Below the pieces are notes generated by a model. The model did not search any database. It had not been told where the DNA came from and worked only from the letters and a program-made list of their open reading frames with translations. The position numbers and the translations under genes are program-made. This document shows, in pieces, positions 16,427 through 24,413 of a DNA stretch of 42,621 bases (the stretch's first letter is position 1; each line of letters opens with the position of its first letter). Source of the DNA: an uncultured Clostridia bacterium (GTDB taxonomy: Bacteria > Bacillota > Clostridia > Oscillospirales > Ruminococcaceae); contig CALXBH010000001.1 in NCBI GenBank assembly GCA_944386475.1, forward strand, positions 1-42,621. The letters are read 5' to 3'.

Positions 16427-16957
16427 CTATTTTCCGTCTGCCCCCCAGAGAGTCAAGCTCCCGGTTTCCCTGGTCTTTTTCAGATCAATCAGGCGCTGGT
16501 TGGAAGAACCGCGGAACCGAAGAGTAATGTCCTTTAATTCCTCCACAAAAGCGCCGTCCACCAGCACATCGATCAGCGCCAGCAGCCCGTCGGTGGCCTC
16601 ACAGTAGTTGCTGCCGCCTAAAGACAGATCCGATTCCAAGGTGCAGCCGGTATAGCACCAGATATCCTTCTCAGGGAACCGCTCCTTCACCTTTGTAACA
16701 AAAGGCAGCAGCGCCCGCTGGTTGTCCGGCTCCATAGGCTCGCCCCCCAAAAGGCTCAGGCCGTTGATATAGCCGGGGGCGAGAGCCGAGAGGATCTCCT
16801 CCTCCACCGCCGGCGTGAAGAGCTTTCCGTAAGTAAAGCTCCATGTCTCGGGATTAAAACAGTTTTTGCAGTGGCGGGTGCAGCCGGATACAAACAGCGA
16901 CACCCGCACGCCGTAACCGTTGGCAATATCGGTTTTTTTGATTTCTCCGTAGTACAT
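16427..16957 (-). CDS. nrdG: Anaerobic ribonucleotide reductase activating enzyme NrdG
   Basis: Radical SAM enzyme of 176 residues that generates the glycyl radical on NrdD, using S-adenosylmethionine and a [4Fe-4S] cluster. The cluster motif is CTRHCKNC (CxxxCxxC) with FNPETWSF directly after, then LSLLGGEPMEPDNQ as the SAM-binding GGE motif. Its start follows AAAAGGAACCGGCC. It lies 29 nt downstream of nrdD in the same operon. It needs reduced flavodoxin or ferredoxin and acts only without oxygen. Confidence 0.95.
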   Translation of the reverse strand: MYYGEIKKTDIANGYGVRVSLFVSGCTRHCKNCFNPETWSFTYGKLFTPAVEEEILSALAPGYINGLSLLGGEPMEPDNQRALLPFVTKVKERFPEKDIWCYTGCTLESDLSLGGSNYCEATDGLLALIDVLVDGAFVEELKDITLRFRGSSNQRLIDLKKTRETGSLTLWGADGK

Positions 16958-16986
16958 GGCCGGTTCCTTTTCTTGGTAGATTCGTA

Positions 16987-19146
16987 TTACAGGTGGAGCA
17001 CCCGCTCTTTGATCTCCGCCGTGCGGCCCTGGTTCCAGAACTGGGTGCCGATATAACCGCAGGTGCGGCGGGCCACATTCATCTTATCCTGATCCCGGTT
17101 GCCGCAGTTGGGGCACTCCCACACCAGCTTGCCGTCGTCCTCCACGATCTGGATCTCGCCGTCATAACCGCACACCTGGCAGTAATCGCTTTTGGTGTTA
17201 AGCTCCGCATACATGATGTTGTCATAAATAAAGCGGATGATCTGCAAAACAGCCTCCAGATTCTGCTGCATGTTGGGCACTTCCACATAGCTGATCGCTC
17301 CGCCGGTGGACAGCGCCTGGAACTGCGACTCAAAGGCCAGCTTGGAGAAGGCGTCGATCTTCTCGGTGACATGGACGTGATAGCTGTTGGTGATGTACGG
17401 CTTATCGGTTACCCCTTTGATAATGCCGAACCGCTTTTGCAGGCACTTGGCAAATTTATAGGTGGTGCTCTCCAGCGGGGTGCCGTAGATGCTGAAGGCG
17501 ATGTTGGTCTCCTGTTTCCAGCGGTCACAGGCCGCGTTCATATACTTCATCACCGACAGGGCAAAAGGCGTAGCGCTGGGGTCGGTGTGGGATTTTCCCG
17601 TCATATACCGCACGCACTCACACAGGCCTGCATAGCCCAGGGAAATACTGGAATAGCCGCCGTATAACAGCTTATCAATCGGCTCGCCTTTTTTCAGCCG
17701 GGCAATCGCCCCGTGCCGCCACAAAATCGGCGCCGCATCCGACAAAGTGCCTTTTAACCGGTTGTGCCGGCACATCAAAGCCTGATAGCAAAGCTCCAGA
17801 CGCTCGTCGAAAATCTTCCAGAACCGTTCCATATCCCCCTGGGAGCTTAGCGCCACATCCACGAGATTAATGGTCACAACTCCCTGGTTAAACCGGCCGT
17901 AGAATTTATAATTGCCGTTTTCATCCTTCCAGGGGCCTAAAGCGCTGCGGCATCCCATCACCGGGAAGCAGTTGCCCTCTTTAAGCTCCTTCATCTTTTT
18001 CTCGGAGATATAATCCGGCACCAGGCGCTTGGCCGTGCACTTCGCCGCCAGTTCGGTGAGATAATAATAAGGAGTCCCCGGCTCGATGTTATCCTCCTGC
18101 AGCACATAGATGAGCTTGGGAAACGCCGGCGTCACCCAGACGCCCTTTTCGTTTTTCACGCCCTCATACCGCTGGAGCAAAACCTCTTCAATAATCATGG
18201 CCAGGTCTTTTTTCTCCTGCTCGTTTTTGGCCTCGTTTAAATACATAAACACCGTGATAAAAGGCGCCTGGCCGTTGGTGGTCATCAAGGTGACCACCTG
18301 ATACTGGATGGTCTGCACACCTTTTTTAACCTCATCCCGCAGGCGGCGTTCCACGATATTGGATACAGTCTCTTCCGAAGCCACGCCGCCCAGTTCTTCT
18401 ACCTCCTGAAGCACCTGGGCCCGGATTTTTTCCCGGGAAACCTGTACGAAAGGAGCTAGGTGCGTTAAACTGATGCTCTGGCCGCCGTACTGGCTGCTGG
18501 CAACCTGGGCGACGATCTGGGTGGCGATGTTGCAGGCGGTAGAAAAGCTGTGGGGCTTTTCGATCAGCGTCCCCGAGATAACCGTTCCGTTTTGGAGCAT
18601 ATCCTCTAAGTTGACCAGATCGCAGTTGTGCATGTGCTGGGCAAAATAATCCATGTCGTGGAAATGAATGATTCCCTGCTCATGGGCGTCCACAATCTCT
18701 TTGGGAAGCAGCACCCGGCGGGTGATATCCTTGGAGACCTCGCCGGCCATATAGTCCCGCTGGACGCTGTTGACCGTGGGGTTTTTGTTGGCGTTTTCCT
18801 GCTTTACCTCTTCGTTGTTGCACTCGATCAGGCTTAAAATCTGGTTGTCGGTGGTATTCGCCTTTCTGGCGAGGGAGCGGACATACCGGTATTTAATATA
18901 CCGCTTAGCCACTTCAAAAGCGCCATGCTCCATAATGCGGTTTTCCACCATGTCCTGGATCTCTTCCACCGAGGGGGAGCGCCCCATTTGCAGGCAGTTT
19001 TGCTCCACCTGGGAAGCGATCTCCAAAATCTGCTCCTGGCTGAGCTCCTTGGAATTCTCGTCGGCGTTGTTAGCCTTGGTGACCGCCACGATGATCTTGC
19101 TGATATCAAAGGCTGCTTCCGAGCCGTTGCGCTTAATAATTTTCAT
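16987..19146 (-). CDS. nrdD: Anaerobic (class III) ribonucleoside-triphosphate reductase NrdD
   Basis: Reduces NTPs to dNTPs under anaerobic conditions through a glycyl radical. The 719-residue protein has an N-terminal ATP-cone (about 1-95, MKIIKRNGSEAAFD), the barrel with active-site segments HNCDLVNLEDML and FPVMGCRSALGPW, four zinc cysteines near residues 656-681 (CQVC and CPNC), and the glycyl-radical loop RRTCGYIG at 693-700. Length and layout are normal. The ATG follows AGGAAAGGAAATTCGCT. Its promoter region, shared with a divergent Crp/Fnr gene, has a good -10 but no -35, and a symmetric operator centred about 41.5 bp upstream of the predicted start, as at activator-dependent promoters. 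A NrdR-like box lies farther upstream. Confidence 0.97.
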   Translation of the reverse strand: MKIIKRNGSEAAFDISKIIVAVTKANNADENSKELSQEQILEIASQVEQNCLQMGRSPSVEEIQDMVENRIMEHGAFEVAKRYIKYRYVRSLARKANTTDNQILSLIECNNEEVKQENANKNPTVNSVQRDYMAGEVSKDITRRVLLPKEIVDAHEQGIIHFHDMDYFAQHMHNCDLVNLEDMLQNGTVISGTLIEKPHSFSTACNIATQIVAQVASSQYGGQSISLTHLAPFVQVSREKIRAQVLQEVEELGGVASEETVSNIVERRLRDEVKKGVQTIQYQVVTLMTTNGQAPFITVFMYLNEAKNEQEKKDLAMIIEEVLLQRYEGVKNEKGVWVTPAFPKLIYVLQEDNIEPGTPYYYLTELAAKCTAKRLVPDYISEKKMKELKEGNCFPVMGCRSALGPWKDENGNYKFYGRFNQGVVTINLVDVALSSQGDMERFWKIFDERLELCYQALMCRHNRLKGTLSDAAPILWRHGAIARLKKGEPIDKLLYGGYSSISLGYAGLCECVRYMTGKSHTDPSATPFALSVMKYMNAACDRWKQETNIAFSIYGTPLESTTYKFAKCLQKRFGIIKGVTDKPYITNSYHVHVTEKIDAFSKLAFESQFQALSTGGAISYVEVPNMQQNLEAVLQIIRFIYDNIMYAELNTKSDYCQVCGYDGEIQIVEDDGKLVWECPNCGNRDQDKMNVARRTCGYIGTQFWNQGRTAEIKERVLHL

Positions 19147-19198
19147 AGCGAATTTCCTTTCCTACCAATGAGTGCGCCTTTTTCTGCGCCTTGGTAGT

Positions 19199-19204
19199 AT
19201 CATA
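19199..19204 (-). promoter_or_regulatory. -10 box of nrdDG promoter
   Basis: TATGAT on the minus strand. At the matching -35 position (18 bases upstream) there is no recognisable hexamer, which suggests activator dependence. Confidence 0.5.
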
Positions 19205-19225
19205 GCATACAAATTCTCACTCCGC

Positions 19226-19241
19226 TGTTGCAATGGCAACA
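19226..19241. promoter_or_regulatory. Crp/Fnr-type operator between nrdD and its divergent regulator
   Basis: TGTTGC-AATG-GCAACA is a perfect 6+6 inverted repeat of the size used by Crp/Fnr proteins. It is centred at -41.5 for the nrdD promoter and overlaps the -35 box of the divergent regulator gene, so one bound dimer could activate nrdDG and repress the regulator. Confidence 0.6.
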
Positions 19242-19256
19242 TTTTTCTGATAAAAT
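19228..19256 (+). promoter_or_regulatory. Promoter of the Crp/Fnr regulator gene
   Basis: TTGCAA (19228-19233), a 17-bp spacer and TAAAAT (19251-19256). Its -35 lies inside the symmetric operator 19226-19241. Confidence 0.7.
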
Positions 19257-19270
19257 ACTAGATATAGTAA
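19255..19270. promoter_or_regulatory. NrdR-box-like sequence
   Basis: The core CTAGATATAG differs from the NrdR-box core CWATATATWG at one position. Only a single box is seen, whereas NrdR usually uses a pair about 31 bp apart, so this is tentative. It covers the start of the divergent regulator transcript rather than that of nrdD. Confidence 0.35.
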
Positions 19271-19364
19271 ATTCTTAAGATTTAAAACCATAGATATTGA
19301 TTCGTCTGTTCTCTTATGCCGGCGGGTAAAACGCTGTTATTGTCAAAGGAGGAAGCCTTTAAAT

Positions 19365-20003
19365 ATGGAAACATTATCGATCTTTTCCGGGATTACACCG
19401 GAACAGCAGGAGGCCATGAAAAGCTGCTTTCAGTCTTATGAAAGCAGTTTTTCTCCCGAGGAAATCATCATGAGTTATACAAGCCGCCCTCAAAAAATCG
19501 GGGTGCTGTTGGATGGGTACGCCCGGCTTTACTGCTCCGACGCTGATGGCAATCAAAGCATTATCGAAGAGCTTTTTAAAGACAGCGTATTTGGCGAGCA
19601 GTTTTTGCTCCCCTCCAGCCAGCAAAACTATTATGTGAAAGCCTGCAAGCCCTGCCGGGTGCTGTTTATCGACTATGAACATATTGTCAAGCGCTGCCCC
19701 AAGGCCTGTGCTCATCACAGCCAGCTGGTGAGCAATCTGTTCCAGCTGGCGGCATACAAATCCCAGATGCAGGCTATGCGGATCAATATCCTCACTAAGC
19801 CCTCGGTACGGCTGAAACTGATGACCTATCTGGAAGTCCTATGCCAGCAGCATGGGGACGACAGCTGTGTAGTCCCCATGCCCTACAGCGCCCTGGCCGA
19901 GTATCTTTGCCTGGACCGCAGCGCCATGATGCGGGAATTAAAGCGCTTGTCTGACGAAAACCTTATCACACGAGAAGGACGGCATATCCGGCTGATCCGT
20001 TAG
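19365..20003 (+). CDS. Crp/Fnr family transcriptional regulator
   Basis: A 212-residue regulator with an N-terminal cyclic-nucleotide-binding-like beta-roll (IGVLLDGYARLYCSDADGNQ, VFGEQFLLPSSQ) and a C-terminal winged helix (MPYSALAEYLCLDRSAMMRE, then LSDENLITREGRHIRLI). It lacks the N-terminal cysteine cluster of E. coli FNR; five cysteines are scattered through the sensor part (CSDAD, KACKPCR, RCPKACAH), and KACKPC and RCPKAC could in principle bind a cofactor. The ATG follows CAAAGGAGGAAGCCTTTAAAT. It is divergent from nrdD, with a palindromic operator between them. Control of anaerobic nucleotide reduction is the likely role. Confidence 0.9.
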   Translation: METLSIFSGITPEQQEAMKSCFQSYESSFSPEEIIMSYTSRPQKIGVLLDGYARLYCSDADGNQSIIEELFKDSVFGEQFLLPSSQQNYYVKACKPCRVLFIDYEHIVKRCPKACAHHSQLVSNLFQLAAYKSQMQAMRINILTKPSVRLKLMTYLEVLCQQHGDDSCVVPMPYSALAEYLCLDRSAMMRELKRLSDENLITREGRHIRLIR

Positions 20004-20010
20004 TAACAGG

Positions 20011-20046
20011 CAGAAAAAGGCTCCGGTTAACCGGAGCCTTTTTCTG
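20011..20046. terminator. Perfectly palindromic bidirectional terminator
   Basis: The 36 nt are fully self-complementary (CAGAAAAAGGCTCCGGTT and its reverse complement), with A and T runs on each side. It separates the convergent Crp/Fnr and transglycosylase genes. Confidence 0.9.
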
Positions 20047-20047
20047 T

Positions 20048-20782
20048 TTAAGAAGCTTCCTTTAAAAGCTCGTCCGCCCGCTGCCGGGTCATCACACCGC
20101 AATCCACCATCCGGTCGAGCACCTTGGCCGTCCGCTTGCGGGCAAGCTCCGGATCGGTATCCGGGGAATACGCAGAGGGTGCGTTGGGAAGCCCCGCCAG
20201 CATCACCGCTTCATAATCGCTGAGCTGGGAAGGGGATTTTCCGAAATACCCCTGCGCCGCATCATAAATTCCATAATAGCCGCTGCCAAAATAGATGGTG
20301 TTGACATACAGCTCAAAAATTTCCTGTTTATCGTAATTTTTCTCCAGATCAAAGGCGGCGAATACCTCCGCGACCTTGCGCTCCACCTTCTTTTCCTGAG
20401 TGAAATAAATGTTTTTGGCAAGCTGCTGGGTGATGGTGCTGCCCCCTTCCGCAAAGGAAAGGGTTTTGATGTCGTTTAAAACGGCCCGGCCGATGGCGAT
20501 CACATCCACGCCGCCATGATCCCAAAACCGCTTGTCCTCCACCGAGATCACCGCGTCCACATAGATTTCCGGCAGCTCCTCATAAGTGGTAAAATGTTCC
20601 GTCTCACGGATGGAATCCACCTTTTCCGCCAGAGGTACTTGTTTCACGGCGTCGCGGTACATGCTGTACCCTTTTACGCCGAAGACGCCGCCCACCACAA
20701 GGACGATCCCCACCAAAAAAGCCAGCAGGCCAAGGATGATTTTTAAGGCCAGATGGCGTTTTTTCTGTCCCTTGGTTTTCAT
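20048..20782 (-). CDS. Monofunctional peptidoglycan glycosyltransferase (GT51)
   Basis: Polymerises lipid II into glycan strands on the outer face of the membrane. The 244-residue protein has one N-terminal membrane helix (about 11-35) and a GT51 domain with the catalytic motif SVEDKRFWDHGG (Glu82), the second motif EGGSTITQQLAKN, and ELYVNTIYFGSGYYG. There is no transpeptidase domain, so it is MtgA-like rather than a bifunctional PBP, although MtgA itself is typical of Proteobacteria. The start follows AAAGGAGCTGGCCGGC. It is downstream of the Bce-type operon on the same strand, with a 60-nt gap after the 41-residue peptide gene, and could share its transcript, which would link cell-wall stress sensing to cell-wall synthesis. 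Confidence 0.9.
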   Translation of the reverse strand: MKTKGQKKRHLALKIILGLLAFLVGIVLVVGGVFGVKGYSMYRDAVKQVPLAEKVDSIRETEHFTTYEELPEIYVDAVISVEDKRFWDHGGVDVIAIGRAVLNDIKTLSFAEGGSTITQQLAKNIYFTQEKKVERKVAEVFAAFDLEKNYDKQEIFELYVNTIYFGSGYYGIYDAAQGYFGKSPSQLSDYEAVMLAGLPNAPSAYSPDTDPELARKRTAKVLDRMVDCGVMTRQRADELLKEAS

Positions 20783-20842
20783 GCCGGCCAGCTCCTTTCC
20801 GGTTTCTTTTTTGTCCAGTATAGCACATTTTCCCCCGAAAGA

Positions 20843-20968
20843 CTACCTGTGCTTTTTGACAACGGCAATGACAATCACTGTCAGGATCACCGCTAAAACA
20901 AGGAAAAGCGGCAGCCAGGTATCGGTAACGCTTTGCCAAACCGCATCCCAGTTGATGTTCTCCGGCAT
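20843..20968 (-). CDS. 41-residue single-pass membrane peptide
   Basis: A small gene encoding a 41-residue peptide: an acidic N-terminus MPENINWDAVW, one strong transmembrane stretch (LPLFLVLAVILTVIVIAVV) and a basic tail KKHR. It has a good ribosome site, GAGGGAGATTTT, directly before the ATG, which a chance frame would rarely have. It is the last gene of the Bce-type operon, 40 nt after the lipoprotein gene. I do not recognise a family. By position it may be an accessory or regulatory subunit of the transporter. Confidence 0.65.
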   Translation of the reverse strand: MPENINWDAVWQSVTDTWLPLFLVLAVILTVIVIAVVKKHR

Positions 20969-21008
20969 AAAATCTCCCTCTTCTCTATTCTCTTTTCCAA
21001 AAACGGAT

Positions 21009-21494
21009 TTATTCCCGGTATTCGGATACAAGCTCGATCCTTCCGTGAAAGCGGCTGTAGGTAACCTCAATATAATCGCCGCCCCGCTGCAGGGGGATAT
21101 CGGCGGAAAAGGAGCCGTCCCGGCTGAGAGCAAGCTCCTGAATCCGGCCGCCGGTATGCACCCGGACTGCCGCCCGGCCGGATCGAGCGCGCACAAAACC
21201 GGAAATATGCAGCGTCTTTTTCTCGCCGAATCCGCCGAAAATTATTTCCTGCCCGGTAAAACCCTGACAGCCGGCCATATACTCCCCGGTAAAGGAATCC
21301 TCCCCCCAGCGCCGCTCTCCCATCAGTTCCCGGCCGTCTGTCAGCCGGGTGCGGCTGATCGCGTCCACGATTTCACCGGCAGCGGCCGCCAACCGCCCGA
21401 CGCTTTGGGCGCACAGTCCGCAGCCGGAGGCGGAAATTAAGATCAGCAAAGCCCCCAGCAGGGCAGCGAACCATTTCGCAGCGAGCCGTTTCAT
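21009..21494 (-). CDS. Putative lipoprotein in the Bce-type operon
   Basis: A 161-residue exported protein with a lipoprotein signal peptide: basic MKRLAAKW, hydrophobic core, then ISASGC as lipobox. The mature part contains short beta-rich segments (KKTLHISGFVRARSGRAAV, FHGRIELVSEY) but no family I can name. It starts 3 nt after the permease gene with AAGGAGG in the permease's last codons, so it is tightly coupled to that transporter. Bce modules usually consist only of sensor, regulator, ATPase and permease; an extra lipoprotein could capture the target peptide or shield its cell-wall target. That role is inference. Confidence 0.7.
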   Translation of the reverse strand: MKRLAAKWFAALLGALLILISASGCGLCAQSVGRLAAAAGEIVDAISRTRLTDGRELMGERRWGEDSFTGEYMAGCQGFTGQEIIFGGFGEKKTLHISGFVRARSGRAAVRVHTGGRIQELALSRDGSFSADIPLQRGGDYIEVTYSRFHGRIELVSEYRE

Positions 21495-21497
21495 GTT

Positions 21498-23543
21498 TTA
21501 AGCATCCTCCTTGGCGCCGCTGACGATGGAATAATAAGCCCGGGAGGTAATCCGGTAAACCAGCACATAAAACAGTGCAAACACAAGGAAGCACCCAAGG
21601 GTCACCAAAACTAACAGCGTGGTGTTGGTCAGGGCAAACAGGGCCAAAAGCTTGGAAATCAGCGGAAAAGCAAACGCCAGGTGAACCCCCGCCATCAAAA
21701 GGGGCAGGAAGAAAACCGTTAAAATCTGGGAGTTGATGCTCTTTTTAATCTCCCGCTTGGTCATGCCCACCTTCTGCATAATGTCAAACCGGGACTGGTC
21801 CTCATAGCCTTCAGAAATCTGCTTATAGTACATAATCAGCACCGCGGCAAAGACAAAGACGATTCCTAACAGGATTCCCAGGAAAAACAGGCCGCCGTAC
21901 ATGGCGTAAAAGCTGTCCCGCTCGCTGGCCGCTCCTTCGCAGGAGGTGATAAAGGCGCTTTGATCGTCGGAAAGGCTTAATCCCTCCAGTCTGGTTTGGA
22001 TCTGATTGAGCACCTGAATTTGGACATCCTCCTCACAGTCTAAATCAAATCCATAATACCAGTGCAGATACGCCACCGGGTCTCCATCTTCATCGGAAAG
22101 CGCCAGCATCGGCTGTGCGGCCTCGGCCAGATCCGGTACAAAAATATACATAGTGGGAATAATCTGCGCGGTATCGATAGCAGTGTCCACAAAATCCGGA
22201 ACCGTCTTTTTAACAGTCAACGGCTGCGCATCATTAATGGAGATGGTGTCCTTCTCATAGTTTTTCATTTTCGTGGTGTGAATCAGCACTTCTCCCGGAC
22301 TTAAGGTCTCGTTTTGCCCCATCAGCCGGTTATAATCGTCCACCGAGATCACAAAGATCTGCCAAAGGTTGGAAAGCCCGGCAACATCAAAGTTGTTATC
22401 CCCTGAATGGAGCTGATCCCCCTGGATATATCCTTCGAACATAAGAACCTCATAATCCTGGATATTGGAAGGCTCCGCCCCGTTTTGCGAGGCCGCCTCA
22501 TCCGCCGCGGCGCGGACGGCCTTTTCCTTTTCCCCGCCAAGGTCGGAAATGCTGCCGATGACGGTATCCATCACAATATTCCGGGGATAGCGGCTGCGGA
22601 TGCTGTCCTCCGCGCCGCTGTACAGGCAGACGGTGGAGGACACCATCACCAGCACCATCGTGCAGAGAACACAGATAGACGCAAGCCCCGCTCCATTGCG
22701 CTTCATCCGATAGACCATAGAGGACACCGAGACAAAGTGATTTGTTTTATAATAATACCGTTTATTTTTCTGAAGCAGCCGGCAGAACGCCACCGAGCCG
22801 GCGATAAACAGCAGATAGGTGGCCACAATAACCATGACGACCGCTACAAAAAACCAGATCATCGCCGTAACAGGATCTTCAATGGTCACGGCCAGATAGT
22901 ACGCCGCCGCCAAAATCACCGCTCCCGCCAGGGCGAAAAACCAGTTGGCCTTTGGCGGCTTTTCACCGGCGTTTTCGCTGTGCAAAAGCTCAATGGGGTT
23001 GGAAAGATGGATCTGGCGCAGGGTGTTTATAAAAATCAGCCCAAAGATCACCGCGAACAATATCAAGGCGCTGCCAATGGACTGTATGCTGACAGAAAAG
23101 GAAAAGGTTACATCCCCTGCCAGAATATTGACCATCCCCAGCTCTGCCAGTTTGGACAGGGCAATGCCCGCTGTCAGTCCCACCGCCAAGGAGATGACGG
23201 CGATCATCAGGGTTTCCCACAAAAGGACCCGGGCTAAATTCCACTTGCCCATTCCCAGGATGTTATAAAGGCCGAATTCCTTTTTTCGCCGGCGGATCAA
23301 AAAAGAATTGGTGTAAAACAAAAAGATCACAGAAAAGACGGCGATCACGCCGGTACCTAAATTCAGTAAGCTCTGGACAGTGACCCCGCCCGGCATTCCC
23401 TTGAGCATATCGCTGAGGGACAAAAAGGAAACGATGTAATACATCATCACCATGCCGATGCAGGTGAGGATATAGGGGGTATATAATTTTTTGTTTTTGC
23501 GGATCCCCGTCCAGGCGAGTTTTCTGTAAAAGCCTCTTTTCAT
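21498..23543 (-). CDS. BceB-type FtsX-like ABC permease
   Basis: A 681-residue permease with about ten membrane helices. It begins with a helix near residue 20-45, has FtsX-like triplets around 60-180 and 600-670, and a large extracellular domain (roughly residues 330-535) between helices 7 and 8, the mark of the bacitracin/antimicrobial-peptide BceB family. Such transporters free the lipid cell-wall precursor from peptide antibiotics and also act as the sensor for the partner kinase. Its ATG overlaps the ATPase stop (ATGA), and GTGAGGG lies inside the ATPase end. The peptide recognised cannot be told. Confidence 0.9.
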   Translation of the reverse strand: MKRGFYRKLAWTGIRKNKKLYTPYILTCIGMVMMYYIVSFLSLSDMLKGMPGGVTVQSLLNLGTGVIAVFSVIFLFYTNSFLIRRRKKEFGLYNILGMGKWNLARVLLWETLMIAVISLAVGLTAGIALSKLAELGMVNILAGDVTFSFSVSIQSIGSALILFAVIFGLIFINTLRQIHLSNPIELLHSENAGEKPPKANWFFALAGAVILAAAYYLAVTIEDPVTAMIWFFVAVVMVIVATYLLFIAGSVAFCRLLQKNKRYYYKTNHFVSVSSMVYRMKRNGAGLASICVLCTMVLVMVSSTVCLYSGAEDSIRSRYPRNIVMDTVIGSISDLGGEKEKAVRAAADEAASQNGAEPSNIQDYEVLMFEGYIQGDQLHSGDNNFDVAGLSNLWQIFVISVDDYNRLMGQNETLSPGEVLIHTTKMKNYEKDTISINDAQPLTVKKTVPDFVDTAIDTAQIIPTMYIFVPDLAEAAQPMLALSDEDGDPVAYLHWYYGFDLDCEEDVQIQVLNQIQTRLEGLSLSDDQSAFITSCEGAASERDSFYAMYGGLFFLGILLGIVFVFAAVLIMYYKQISEGYEDQSRFDIMQKVGMTKREIKKSINSQILTVFFLPLLMAGVHLAFAFPLISKLLALFALTNTTLLVLVTLGCFLVFALFYVLVYRITSRAYYSIVSGAKEDA

Positions 23544-24304
23544 CGTCCCTCACCGCCCGTCGCTAACATGGTAAGGGTGTCCGAAATCTTTTGATACAGC
23601 TGCTCGCTGGTGTTATTTCCCCGGTAGATCTGGTGGAACACCTCGCCGTCCTTGATAAACAGCACCCTGCCCGCGTGGCTGGCCGCCTTGACCGAGTGGG
23701 TGACCATCAAAATGGTCTGGCCACGGCTGTTGATCTCGCCGAACAGCTCCAGCAGCTCGTCGGTGGCTTTGGAATCCAGCGCGCCGGTGGGTTCGTCTGC
23801 CAGCACCAGCCGGGGATTGGTAATCAGCGCCCGGGCCACTGCGGCGCGCTGTTTTTGACCGCCCGAGACCTCATAGGGGTACTTTTTAAGCAAAGAAGTG
23901 ATCCCCAGCTGCTCCGCGATAGGCGTCAGGCGTTTTTTCATTTCGGCATAGTTTTTTCCCGCCAGCACCAGGGGAAGGTAAATATTATCCTCTAAAGAAA
24001 AGGTGTCTAACAGGTTAAAGTCCTGAAACACAAAGCCCAGGTTGTCCCGCCTGAAGGCGGCGATCCCCGACTCTTTGATTTTGGACAGGTCTTTTCCATC
24101 CAGCAGCACGGTTCCGCTGGTGGGTTTGTCCAGCGCCGCCAGGATGTTTAAAAGCGTCGTTTTTCCCGAACCAGACTCGCCCATGATGGCCACATACTCC
24201 CCCTGCTCCACGCTGAAGGAAACGCTGCGCAGCGCTTCCACCTTGTTGCCGCCGAAGCGGGTGGTATAAATTTTTTTGAGTCCGCTGACTTCCAGGATAC
24301 TCAT
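23540..24304 (-). CDS. BceA-type ABC transporter ATP-binding protein
   Basis: A 254-residue ATPase of the LolD/MacB/BceA group: Walker A GESGSGKTT near residue 40, Q-loop VFQDFNLLD, signature VSGGQKQRAAVARAL, Walker B LVLADEPTGALD and switch VTHS. It powers the FtsX-like permease encoded directly after it. The ATG follows AAAGGAGGAACGTTT. A transcription terminator stands between this gene and the upstream kinase gene, so the transporter genes may be expressed separately from the regulatory genes. Confidence 0.94.
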   Translation of the reverse strand: MSILEVSGLKKIYTTRFGGNKVEALRSVSFSVEQGEYVAIMGESGSGKTTLLNILAALDKPTSGTVLLDGKDLSKIKESGIAAFRRDNLGFVFQDFNLLDTFSLEDNIYLPLVLAGKNYAEMKKRLTPIAEQLGITSLLKKYPYEVSGGQKQRAAVARALITNPRLVLADEPTGALDSKATDELLELFGEINSRGQTILMVTHSVKAASHAGRVLFIKDGEVFHQIYRGNNTSEQLYQKISDTLTMLATGGEGR

Positions 24305-24341
24305 AAACGTTCCTCCTTTGATTTGCTGGCTTTATTGTAAC

Positions 24342-24384
24342 AAAAAAGGGAAATGCAAAGCCATCGAATCGCCTTACATTTCCC
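24342..24384 (-). terminator. Terminator or attenuator between kinase and ATPase genes
   Basis: On the minus strand a 14-bp stem with G-T pairs (24371-24384 with 24348-24361, loop of 9) is followed by T6 (24342-24347). It lies 38 nt ahead of the ATPase start codon. Readthrough or a start site inside this segment is needed for transporter expression. Confidence 0.8.
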
Positions 24385-24391
24385 GCCCTAG

Positions 24392-24411
24392 TTCTTACAG
24401 TTTTGTAAGAA
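24392..24411. promoter_or_regulatory. Palindrome upstream of the transporter genes, candidate response-regulator site
   Basis: TTCTTACA-GTTT-TGTAAGAA is a perfect 8+8 inverted repeat directly after the kinase stop codon and upstream of the transporter genes, a location where BceR-type regulators bind. I cannot place a convincing promoter between it and the terminator. Confidence 0.45.
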
Positions 24412-24413
24412 GT

